Below are positions 1 to 10,453 of a DNA stretch of 64,000 nt, piece after piece. The position numbers and the translations under genes were made by a program. Position 1 is the first letter of the stretch. Each line of letters starts with the position of its first letter. The stretch is from Nemophila menziesii (lineage: Eukaryota; Streptophyta; Magnoliopsida; Boraginales; Hydrophyllaceae): NCBI GenBank assembly GCA_029959085.1, contig JARWIR010000031.1, forward strand, positions 5,394,001 through 5,458,000. The letters run 5' to 3'. The notes beneath the pieces were generated by a model that worked only from the letters and a program-made list of their open reading frames with translations, made no database searches and was not told where the DNA came from.

Positions 1-2009
1 AATAGAACAGTAAACCTAGATTTCTACATAAATAATTCTAAACTAAATAGAAATTAGTGCATAATTGAATCTTTGAATTAAAATATTAAAAATAAATTAA
101 ATACAAAATAATTATAATTCTAATTTGACCAAAGAATAGAGATAGGGAGGAGTAGAATTTATCCGGTGAAGCTCCATACTTGAATCTTCCTTCTCTAGAT
201 CCTCATGATCTCTTTTGTGATGAATTATTGATGAAATGTAAGTTCTGGCGGCCAAGGAATGAATTTATAATGTTAACTTTAGTGTATACATAGGTCATGG
301 GCTAGGTTTAAATGACCTAACCCATCTCAAAAACGTTTTCCTCCAAGAGGGGACTAATTCGAGTCATGTTTTAACTTTTTCGTTACAGATTTGAGTTGAA
401 AAATACCAGTAACCATGCGCTCATAATTCAGAATCCCATATGAATATAAAATGGATCATCCAATTATTTTTAAATATCACGTGACATCGAAAACATTTCA
501 CTATCTAATTTTGGCCGACAACTGTTTCACATTTATAAAAATGGTTTCTTATCCATTCTTTGACATGTAATATAATACGTGTACCTAAGAGTTTCACATT
601 TAACACATAAGTTAAGCACAAATAACTCTAAATGTGAAAAATCTCCAAAAGAGGGTAAGTAACGAGAATATATCAAATAATAGGGAAAATCCCTCATCTA
701 AGCACAAAAGGAACTTAAAAATATGTCTCAAGATAGGATTTAATTATTACCAAATAAGGGAGACATCAAATGTCTTTCCATTGGATTGCAATTACTTCTC
801 TAATGACACACGAGATAAAATTATGCACGTAGGATAGATATTTCTCGTCAAGATAGATGAATATAAATTACCCGTTCCATCAGCTAACTATATCAAATTT
901 TAAAATTTACATGAAGTTAACACATTCTGAATATATTTATTGGATACACAAGTTTTCTATTGCATAAAACCACAATAGAAACTACCGTTACCTTTTCTAT
1001 CAAATTGTACTATAGGTCCCCGAAAATTTTGTCACAGACTGAAGGTCGTATAAACTCAAGACTGCAACTATAGAGACCTTTGATATCAAATTGCCCTATA
1101 GATCCCCTGAACGATCTATATGGGTTTAAACTACATAAATCATTATACTGTGAATAGGGTGAAAAATACAAAATACCCACTACTAATTTAAACAATACTA
1201 TATAACAATTAATGGTTAACAAAAACACTTTATATGAATTAATATTATAAAAACATTAGTGTTATTTTAGAAAAATTTCAAGGTTTATCAACTATTATTC
1301 CATGTTATTCTATAATTTTCAGAAAAAAGAAGCAAAAACTAATAAAATTGCATTAAGAACACCTTATTTAACCCATAAAATAATATTTGTATTGTCTTTG
1401 AAAATATTGCTTCCGCCGATTAAAAACTCCTCTAATAGACAGGTTGTTCTTCTCTTAAAAAATAATAGTTTATGTATACGAAAGGTATAAATTAAGCCAA
1501 ACTCGCATCACGAAATGAATCACCATAATGCTTTACATGCCAACAATGAGAAAGAGTGCTTGAAAGTTCAATTGATGAAAGATTGTTTTTGTAACGACAA
1601 TATATACGATTTGGTTAATATAGAACAAGTTTAGTATGGATGGTATTTTCCCTAATTTAGACTGCATAGTGAAAATTATTAAAATTCATGTTTACCTATT
1701 TCTTTTCTCATTGTATACCCATCTCGTCCTTTTGGAAGATAGTTGATTTATGTTTTTTACCCACCAAGATTTATGGTATAGATTTTTTGTGGGAAATTAG
1801 ATCAAACTTTTTATTAAATTAAACATATAAGACTTTCATCCAATATTTAATAATCCAATATTTAATCATAATAGTTAATTATAATAGCAAGACATATGTA
1901 AATAGATTAATTAGAAAAGTTACCACATTTAATTTTTTAGGTTTAATATAAGGTACATTTCATACACTACTAAAAGTTATATTGAACCATTCAATATAGG
2001 ATGAAAGAA

Positions 2010-2189
2010 TTTTCCAATTTATTAACCCAACACACAGAACGGAAGCCCAAGCAACGCTTTTGGCAAATGGGCTGGAAAGAAGAGAAAAATTCAATAATAT
2101 TTACTTCCCATTTAACTACTCTGTAACTAGTCTACACATCATGGGCCTTATCCATTCTTAGGATTTAAACAAAAATTTAACCTAATAAC
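2010..2189 (+). promoter_or_regulatory. Promoter-like block of gene A, unit 1
   Basis: This block lies just before the leader exon and is kept in every unit. It carries site II type boxes: GCCCA at about 2045, TGGGCT at 2068 and TGGGCC at 2142. In plants such boxes are typical of promoters of housekeeping and growth-related genes and are bound by TCP factors. A short imperfect palindrome (TATTGAACCATTCAATA, about 1980) lies just upstream. Promoter activity is inferred. Confidence 0.5.
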
Positions 2190-4643
2190 AAAGACGCCGC
2201 CGCTCCTCTCTTTGTGTATATCGAGGTAAAGTTTCCTCTCCATGTACATATACATTGGTAAAATTAGGTAAAATAGTATTATATCTTACTCAAATTTTTT
2301 TGTTGTATTTGTTTATATGGTTTAACTAAATTTAATTTAATTTTTTTTTTTCACAGAATAATTAAAAATTGATGTTCTTCTGAGTAATTTTATTGAGTCT
2401 TTTGGATTTGTAAAACTAAGAGTTTCATCAATGGAAAAAAACATAGATAAATATGAGTTGTCCAATATACTAAGAGACGTTCTCTTAATCAAGGTATGTG
2501 ATTTATTTTAGTTACCATGTTGCAAGGCACAAGAAAAATCTTAAACCCAATTACAATATGAGTCCCTATATAATGTGAAAATTGCAATATAGACCCACAT
2601 TATTGTTCCTTAGGAAAGAGGTAAAAGAGTTGTGTATGGAATGTAATTTGTCTCTCCTATAAATAATTGAAAAATATAGGATTAGATTTTTCAGTTTTAG
2701 CAACTAGAAAGTCATGCAATACAATTCAAACAAAAATATTTTGTATATTTTTATTCATACATATCATCGAGTGTTGTTTGATTACAGGAAAGCGATCGTT
2801 GGTCATGACATTTCAAGAAAATAGAACACTTATATAATTAACTTAGTAAGTTTATTAATCTATTGTTATGGTTCATATGATACTTAATAACAGATGATCA
2901 ACCCTTAATATTTAACTCATTGTTCTAATGATTGTAAATTTTAGTTTGGTAATAGATGTGTTTAATTAAGATTAAAAGAATAAAAGCAAGTAATTGTGTG
3001 GATGATAAAATATTATTTGTACACAATTGAACATTAAACACTCGATTAATAAAAGTTATGTTAACCAATATTGAATACACAAATAAAAAGTGTGTTATTG
3101 GGTGTAAAGAACAACCATTTTAGTATGTCATTGAATTAATTCTGCACCGATATGGCGGTACTTAATTATTCCTCTTGAATATTTTTACCACTTTATATGT
3201 GCGGCGTATAATTCACCTAGATCTTTGAGTTTTGTAGCTCGAAAAGAAAAGATCGTGTGATTAAAGCCTTCGCCGGGGTAATTCATCGCCTTCACTTTCA
3301 TTTTTTTCATGCACAAAATATATTTTACATACTTTTTTGCATTTTTCTGTGTTGAATAATGAATTGTTTGTAGAAATTTAATTCTACTTTTTTGTGATCT
3401 CATACCCTTCAAATTGGTGAAATTGTTGTTAATTTACTACGATGAATTGGTATAAAGCTGTAAAACATCCATGTGCAAAAATCCCCAAAATTGGCAGAGA
3501 TAGACTATGTGTTTCTTGACTCACAGTACACGCGCCATGAGTCATAAAAGTTAACCAAAAAGTTAAAGGTGTTCAATTTTCAAAAACTACCACTTTTATT
3601 GGGACATAGCACTTTCCATTACTTAGAGATCAAATCAACAATGTAAGATATGCACACATGCACAAAGTTTTATCCAGTTTTTTAATTAGTTTGTTGTTTA
3701 AAATTATTTTGTACCACATTGTGGGATTGTGACGATAGTTTATGGGTTTTCGAGAGTGATTGATTATATAGACACAGACAAAGGAATAAGCAAAGTCAAA
3801 CACAAGAGTTGACTCTATTATTTTTTATTAACTGTAATTAGTTATACTTGATGATTGTACAGCTGTTAAGCTACTTAGAGGTATAATATATACACATACA
3901 TGTTAGTACTTCTCTATATACTACATGTCTCTTGAAATCAGAATCATTTTAAGATAATTAATTTATTGATTGATTTAATTTGAATGCAGGTAAAAGGAGC
4001 TAAGTTTGTACAAGAGTCCAAAAAAAAGAGAAGAGAGGGAACACAGTGACATGTCAATGATGTCATCACAAACTGAGCTCACAAAGGATGTAACGGCTCC
4101 TCCTCCTCCACCTGTCAAGTCTCAGAATGTTCTTCCTTCATTTGAGGTTTCTGTAAGATCAGATGAAGGAATCAATCTTGTGGTGGATCTTAATTCAAAG
4201 CCATTAGATTTATCAAATCAACTCAAAAACGGAGTATGTGTGTGCAACACGTTCTGGAAAGGGAATCTTAAAAGCTTTTGTAAAGAACAGCAGATTCTTT
4301 CTCCAACTGCTAACAAATCTGAGAAAGAACACTACTCTTCTCAAGTAAGTCATTACTTTTCCTTACTTCTCTTTCAGGTTTTCTGTGTAAAATAGAGCGT
4401 TTAGGGTAATTTTTCTTTCCCAGTAAATAATTTTATTAATTGTTAAATTGTGGTTCAATTGTAATCAATTTTTTTGATTTTTTTTTGATTTTTCAATTTT
4501 GCAGCAAACGAGTAAAAAAGACTGTGTCAGCTAAATTAAGACGAGGTAGTAAGCGAAAAAGAGAGGATTCTGCAGAGTGTGAGAGTGAGAAGAGGATTTT
4601 GAGACAAAGAAAGACTAGTGAAAAAGGTCCTGTAGTCTTCAAG
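2190..4643 (+). CDS. Gene A, copy 1: small basic Pro-containing protein, unknown family
   Basis: Exon model read from splice signals and comparison with the other copies: leader exon to 2225 (donor GTAAAG), exon 2 2357-2493, exon 3 2788-2845, exon 4 3990-4344 and exon 5 4505-4643. Exons 2 and 3 have stops in the frame that best joins them, so the likely start is ATG 4051, which aligns with the B start. Exon 4 encodes a poly-Pro run, RSDEGINLVVDLNS and a Ser/Lys-rich tail. Exon 5 contains SKRKRED and RILRQRK, suggesting a nuclear or nucleic-acid-binding role, but only in a frame that does not follow exon 4 directly. Spliced 4344 to 4505, the protein would stop at about 4534. An eighth A in a run near 4020 shifts the upstream frame relative to unit 3. 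I do not recognise the family. It could be a pseudogene or a gene with an unseen alternative exon. Confidence 0.45.
3185..3412 (-). other. Minus-strand reading frame in gene A intron 3 (unit 1)
   Basis: A 75-codon frame starting with ATG lies in sequence found only in A-type units, between exon 3 and exon 4. Its end reads EGFNHTIFSFRATKLKDLGE and looks protein-like. The unit 3 counterpart is open and longer (26654-26938). It may be an exon fragment of an unrelated captured gene, or chance. No family recognised. Confidence 0.2.
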
Positions 4644-5269
4644 GTTTGTGCACTTTTTTTGTCACAATAAAACACTATTACACTTTTTTTGCGAAGTAAT
4701 TTTCTCGGTTTATATAATAATGGTTGTTCATTTTACTTTTGGTAGTGAGGAGTTGGAAGGAACCTGGAGTTTAGGAAGATATATAAGTATATATATATAC
4801 ACATTTGGGGTTGGTGGATGAAATTTTGTTGGGGGTACAAAGGTTTTTGTTCTTATTTTTGCTCATACTGTATGGTTGAATGTTTAAATTGTTTTCCTTT
4901 TTTTTGTTCTCGTTAAGAGGTGTATACCCTTTTTCTGCAAACTCTAGGGTTAAATGTTTGAATTGTTTACTGGGGCATTTCTGAACATCTCAGAAAACTC
5001 AGGCTTAGGATATATTTGCAAATGAATGTTTAGCAAGTATTGTTTTTTTATCCCCTTCATCTTGTATATCTGTTGTGTGTTTGGATCGAGAGGGAAAGGG
5101 GAGAATGATTAAAGTATCTTATTCCTTGCTTGGCACCACAATTTACCTCAATCAATCTTGATTATTCTATCTTAGTTCGCTTTGTTCTTACCACAACTCA
5201 CCGTTAAAACCTTCTCGTTTCCTTTGCTCTTGCCACAACTCACAGTAAAAACCATTTTTTTTTCTTTTG
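4644..5269. other. 3' flank of gene A, unit 1
   Basis: A TTTTGGTAG acceptor-like site at about 4745 is followed by a stretch that reads EELEGTWSLGRY in one frame; unit 3 has TTTTGGCAG here. It could be a last exon or 3' UTR. A short (AT)n tract lies near 4785. The rest is T-rich with no coding signal that I can support. Confidence 0.3.
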
Positions 5270-6196
5270 CCTAAGAACACCATATTTAACCCATAAAATA
5301 AATATTTGTTTATTGTCTTTGAAAATATTACTTCCGCCGATTAAAGTCTCCTATGATAGACAAGTTGTTCTTCTCTTAAAAAATAATAGTTTGTGTATAC
5401 GAAAGATATGAAGCAAGCCAAACTCACATAAGGAACTTAATCACCATAATGCATACCTGCCAAGATTGAGAAAGAGTGCTTGAAAGTTCAATTCATGAAA
5501 GATTGGTTTTGCAACGAATGTATAAATGATTTTGTAATTTCAGAACAAATTTTGTATGGAGGGTATGCTCTCTAATTTAGAGTGTATAGTGAAAGATATT
5601 AAAATTCATGTTTACTGTATTCGTTTCTCATTGTATCCTCATCTCGTCTTTTTGGGAGATAGTATACTTATATTTTTTACCCACCTAGATTTATTGTATA
5701 GATTTTTTGTGGGAAAGTAGCTCAACCTTTTTATTAACTTAAGTATATAATACTTTCATCCAATATTTGATGATCCAATATTTAATTATAATCGTTAATT
5801 ATAATAACAAGACACGTGTCAATAGATTAATTGAAAAAGTTACCACAATTAGTTTTTTTATTTTAAATATAAGGTATATTTCATAAATTACTAAAAGTTA
5901 TATTGGACCATTCAATATAGGATGAAAGAATTTTCCTATTTATTAACCAGATATAGAACGTAAGCAAGTAACCTTATTGGAAAATGGGCCTTATCCATTC
6001 TTACGTCCCATTTTATTACTATGTAACTAGTCTACACAGCATGGGCCTTATCCATTCTTAGGTTTTAAACAAAAATTTACCCTAATAACAAAGACGCCGC
6101 CGGCGGACAAAGTTAGAACTGCAAAATAAAACCCGCTCCTCTCTTTGTGTATATCGAGGTAAAGTTTCCTCTCCATGTACATATACATTGGTAAAA
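5270..6196 (+). repeat. Second promoter block P' (internal duplication), unit 1
   Basis: This segment repeats about 1350-2260 of the same unit with scattered substitutions and small indels. It includes the imperfect palindrome near 5905, a TGGGCC box near 6045, the leader exon ending TATATCGAG and the GTAAAG donor. It stops within the first intron, where CACTA tnp2 sequence begins at 6197. It probably was the promoter of a downstream gene B copy before the CACTA material separated them. Confidence 0.8.
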
Positions 6197-6790
6197 CCCA
6201 TATGAAGAACAAGTGGGCTAACACGTCTTTCACCGAGTTGCTTGATCTTCTATGCCGTGTGTTTCCCAAACCTCATACCTTGCCCGAGTCATACGAGGAG
6301 TACAACAAAAAGTTAAAAAGTTTAGGTATGGGGTACAATACCATCGATGTTTGCATGAACGATTGTGTTTTATTTTACAAGGAGAATGACTCCCTCGATA
6401 AGTGTCCAGTATGTGGTGAATCCAGATGGGACCCAAAGAAGGGTCAGAAAGTAGCGCATAAGAAACTCCGATATTTCCCAATTGCCTCGAGGTTGCAGCG
6501 ACTTTATGCTTCGAGACACACTGCCGAAAATATGATTTGGCACCATACAGGGAAGAGTGCAGATCTAGATGTGTTGCGTCATCCAGTTGATGGCGATAGT
6601 TGGAAGAGATTTGTTCAGTTACATCCTGAGTTTGCTAGTGAACCTCGGAATTTGTTCTTGGATTTGGGTATCGATGGTTTTTGTCCTTTCTCTATGCAGA
6701 ACAACTCGTACAGCATGTGGTCGGTTATATTGACCGTCTACAAACTACCACTGTGGGAGTGTATGAAGGAGACGACATTGCGAGAAAAAT
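6197..6790 (+). pseudogene. CACTA tnp2 transposase, N-terminal part (Transposase_21 type), unit 1
   Basis: The reading frame from about 6197 matches the start of the plant CACTA TNP2/TNPD transposase. It has the LLxLLCRVFPKPHTLPESYEE region, the CPVCGESRW zinc-type motif, LRYFPIASRLQRLYASRHTA, WHHTGKS, DVLRHPVDGDSWKRF and LHPEFASEPRNLFLDLGIDGF, ending in LPLWECMKE. In intact proteins the catalytic core follows LPxWxCMKE. Here the frame ends at 6798 and roughly 300 residues of core are missing. The N-terminus is also cut by the junction with host sequence at 6197. Family assignment is firm; the copy is dead. Confidence 0.88.
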
Positions 6791-7680
6791 GTGTTTGATA
6801 GTTTGCTTGGTACAGTTATAGGTCATGATGGGAAATTTAACAAAGATAACTTGAAAGCAGGAATGGATTTTCAGGATATGAACATCAGGAAAGATTTGTG
6901 GTTGACATCAAGAGACGGTAAACCGATACTGGAACGAGCAAAGTATACATTGTCAACGGAAAAGCGGAATATATTACTTGACTGGTTGAAGGCACAGAAG
7001 TTTCGCGATGGTTTCACATCTAGTTTGAGAAATAATGTTCAAAGTGATACGGGAAAGATTATCGGAATGAAATCTCACGACTGTCACGTGATGATGCAAT
7101 TGCTTTTCGTGGCTAGTATCCCAGGGCTTATCGAAGACAAAGTGATTAGTGGTGCGATTATTGGGTTAGCTAACGTGTTTAGAATCGTTTGTTATAAAAA
7201 TCTCAGCAGGAAAGAGTTAGAATCGGGTAAGGCGAAAGTGGTTGAAGTTATGTGTAGACTGGAAATAATTTTGCCTCCCGCATTTTCCGATATAATGATC
7301 CACCTGGTTATACACTTATACGACAAAGCTTTGTTAGGGGGACCAGTTCAGATGCGTTGGATGTACCCGTTTGAGCGGTATCTAAAGAAGTTAAAGGAGT
7401 ACATACTAAATCCGGCTAGGCGGGAGGGTTTAATCGCCAAGGGGTACGTCGTAGAGGAGACTTTGACTTTCATATCGCGTTATCTTCAAGAAGAAAAAAC
7501 AAAGTTCAATGAACTGGGTAGATATACCGAGACTGAAGTTCAACCTAAAGAGTTATCCGTATTAAAGAGTCAGTGTGCTCCACTTGTTGAAAACGAGTAT
7601 GGTGTTTTGCAATACATTAAGAAGGAGCAAATCAACTGGTACATCCTACTTAATTACGACGAAATCCAGCATTTGACGAC
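6785..7680 (+). pseudogene. CACTA tnp2, DUF4218 region, unit 1
   Basis: The frame begins in EKNVFDSLLGT, the sequence that normally follows the catalytic core, so an internal deletion fused it out of frame to the previous part. It then continues open to a GTAAGT donor at 7680. Motifs typical of DUF4218 are present: DMNIRKDLWL, MKSHDCHVMMQLL, RLEIILPPAFSDIMIHLVIH, GPVQMRWMYPFERYLK and GYVVEETLTFISRYL. The same deletion junction exists in unit 3, so it predates duplication of the odd unit. Confidence 0.88.
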
Positions 7681-7754
7681 GTAAGTTGATCATTTTATTT
7701 ATTATTTCTTTAATTCTGTTTGAAAAACGTATTGAATTTACTCTTTAAATGTAG

Positions 7755-8650
7755 GGAACACAAAGCCACGCTATCGGGCCCTGAAGATGATAAAACTAGG
7801 AAACACCGACAAAATTTTCGAGATTGTTATTTTGCATAAGGTATACATTCATTCAAATAACAATTTAGGTCTCAATATTTGGCAATGTTGTTATTATTTT
7901 TTTTGTTTGTAGGTTTATGATATGGAAAAAGACGGCGGTGAATTTGCTACTAGCGAGATGATTTCATTGGCTAGTAAGTCTCATGGTGTAGTTTATAAGT
8001 ACGATTCATGTGTTGTGAACGGTGTCAAATGGGTTACTCGTGAAAAGGGGAAAAAAGGGTGACTCAAGATTACAAGGTATGCACAGTGTACGATGATAAC
8101 CATATTACGGTGAATTAGTCAACATTATAGAGGTAACATTTGATGGTGGTTGTTTAGTTGTGCTATTCGAGTGTAATTGGTATAACACGAGTTCTGCGAG
8201 GACAGAGAATGGGGTAACCATTATTAATACATCTACTTTTTTGTTTGGAGAGACGAGTCATACATCTTAGCCACACAAGCGAAAAAAGTATATTATATTG
8301 ATGAGATTAATTCAAGGAAATCACAAAAAGGGTGGAAAGTTGTTTGGGAAATCAATGATAGACATGGATGGAGTCCCGAGTTAAGGGGTGCCAAATCACT
8401 ACCTACTGAAAGCGAGAGTGTCACGATCCCTTTAGTGAACACCGAGACGGTTTACTCACAATTACATTTGACAACTGGTGAGGAGATCCCATTTGACCCT
8501 TCTCTTTTACACATAGATTTAATTATTGATGAAGAGGATGAGCCATTTGATGACACGATGGACGAGTATGCCGACGATGAATAAGAGGAACCGATCTACG
8601 TTGATAGTGATGAGGAAGTTGTTGACACGAGTGGTTACTATACAGACTGA
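7755..8650 (+). pseudogene. CACTA tnp2, C-terminal DUF4216-like region, unit 1
   Basis: Two exons follow the DUF4218 part: 7755-7840 (EHKATLSGPEDDKTRKHRQN) and one from 7913. The second reads KSHGVVYKYDSCVVNGVKWVT, then, after a frame change near 8055 in a purine run, a GELVNI..VTFDGG..VLFECNWYN segment and ILATQAKKVYYIDEI, as in DUF4216. The tail is acidic and ends at TGA 8648-8650. Damage specific to this copy includes an extra T near 7830, one A lost near 8098 and GAA to TAA at 8582. The purine-run frame change is shared with unit 3. Confidence 0.75.
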
Positions 8651-8667
8651 TTTGAGGAATTTTTTAT

Positions 8668-8756
8668 GATTACGTGTTTTTTATTTGTTTGGATTTTGAT
8701 TACGTGTTTTTCATTCTTTTGATTTTGATTACGTGTTTTTCATTGTTTAGAATTTT
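8668..8756 (+). repeat. Three short direct repeats after tnp2, unit 1
   Basis: GATTACGTGTTTTT occurs at 8668, 8698 and 8727, giving a 29-30 bp period, each followed by an AT-rich ATT/TTTG stretch. Each copy contains ACGTG, a bZIP/bHLH-type core, but no role is shown. The same array is present in unit 3 from about 32205. Confidence 0.75.
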
Positions 8757-8854
8757 ATTATTTTTTGTTATTGTTTGAAATTGTATTACGTTAAGCTTAT
8801 TGTGTGTTTGAAATTATAATTGTTCATTTTCCATTTTCTTAAAAACAAAGGTTA

Positions 8855-9175
8855 TTCGCGACTACATGTGTATGAACTAGTCGCGAATGCTTTGTGTAAT
8901 TTGCGACTAGTTTATACGCATAAACTAGTCGGCAAAAATAAGCAAATCTTTAGCGACTACAAAGTAGTCGCTAATCACAAAATAAATATCCACTAAATGT
9001 TGGCGCTCCACTTTGCCGCCCATCGAAAAGACACGCGTTAACTTCTTGCATTTCGCGACTACTTTGTAGTCAGGAAAAACCAATTAGGTCGGTCAAATTA
9101 CCAACACGTGGAGGTCATCACCTCCTTTACCGACTACTTTATAACCTTTAGCGACTACCGCATGTAGTCGCAAAT
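8855..9175. repeat. CACTA subterminal hairpin array, unit 1
   Basis: Several short inverted pairs built on GCGACTAC/GTAGTCGC occur here. Examples are 8855-8888, GACTAGTTTAT with ATAAACTAGTC at 8903-8931, AGCGACTAC-AAA-GTAGTCGCT near 8953, GACTAC-TTT-GTAGTC near 9057 and GCGACTAC-CGCAT-GTAGTCGC near 9150. Such arrays are normally the subterminal binding region of a CACTA element and lie next to its end. Here one lies between tnp2 and TNPA, right before the TNPA leader, with no terminal CACTA motif at its outer edge. Confidence 0.75.
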
Positions 9176-9179
9176 GAGA

Positions 9180-10453
9180 GAGTCCTATATGTATATGCGA
9201 GACATAAGAGATTCATTATTTCCTTATACAAAACCCAAAAATCTGAGCTCTCTCTGCAAATCCGCCATTCCAAGCTCCAATCAAAGCTAAACACACACTC
9301 AAATTATCACATAAGGTAATAAAATCATTCTTTTATCAACTTATTCCAATATATTCCTAAGATTTTATTAAAATTTCTTTTTTTTGCTAACCTATTTTTT
9401 TTCTTTTGTGTATAAATCCGATTGATGTTGGCATGGCATCCACACCAAAATAGATTCAATTTCAGCAAATAAGGTAAGTTTTTCAACAATCTTTTGTTTT
9501 TTGAATTTTTATGTTTTTTTTCTTTGATTATTTGATGTTTATGTGAATTCCAAATATAATTGGTAGTTTTAGGATATTATAAATGATATTTTTAACACAA
9601 AATAGATGCTAAAATGCTTAAAAAATGTATTTGATTAATTGTAATGATTTTTCTTCCATTTATTTGGTGATGATTATGAAATTAGAGATTAATAGGTGTT
9701 ATTAGGGTGTGTTTTAGGTTAGCTTAGATTGATTTTGATGCTTGATAATGAAAAAATTAATGGTATAATTTTAGGGTTTTATTAAGGGTTTTTTTAGGAT
9801 TTTAAGAAAATAAAAATTAATAATATGAAAATAAAAATTGCATCTAATTTGAGTTTTTGTGGCCTAAAAGTGTTTAAATAAAAATATATCAAATTGAAAT
9901 TTAAAAAAAATTAAAACACCATCTTGGAATTAATTAGGAATTTTTATGATATTAAAAGGACTAATAAACAAATTACTTAAATTTTTTAAATTAATATATT
10001 GGGACTAAAATGCAATTTTACATGAAAAATTAAATATAACAAAAATGAATTAAAATGGATTTTTAAAAGTAAATGAAAATAAACAAATTTGTATATTTAA
10101 AAAAATGAATACTTTGAAAAAAATAACAATTTATCAAAAAAGTTTACAAATAGTAAAAGGACCAATTTGTAAATTCAACAAATAGTTAAAAACAAAATTA
10201 TATATTTTTTATTCATTACTGTATGACTAATATAATTTTTGTGTGTAATACAGATTGTATTTGGTTGGAATATTGGATGTATTATTTTAATGTTAGAGTT
10301 ATCTAATTTATTTCGTTTATTTTATTTGTTATTGTAATATTTATTTTGTATTTAAATTATATTTAATTTATATTTCATTTGTAATAATTTGGTTATGTAA
10401 TAAAATAGAATTAATTATTATTTATCTCTTTTAAATAAATTGCAAAATATTAG
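9180..10453 (+). other. TNPA leader and AT-rich introns, unit 1
   Basis: The sequence after the hairpin array looks like a 5' leader: a CT-rich AGCTCTCTCTGC stretch at about 9246, a GTAATA donor-like site at 9316, and an exon-like piece at 9434-9474 (ATGGCATCC, soon TAG) ending in AAG-GTAAGT. The remainder is very AT-rich non-coding DNA that resembles a long intron. I see no gene in 9480-10450. Confidence 0.4.

Noticed and set aside
634..837. 67-codon frame repeated in five of the six units (MKNLQKRVSNEN...)
   Set aside because: It starts at GTG with ATG-TGA just before, has no domain, and recurs only because the unit is duplicated.
6230..6481. Minus-strand frame opposite tnp2
   Set aside because: Shadow of the tnp2 coding frame on the other strand.
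8855..9175. Possible CRISPR-like array because of regular short hairpins
   Set aside because: The repeats are short inverted pairs of unequal spacing in plant DNA next to CACTA genes; no direct repeat/spacer pattern.
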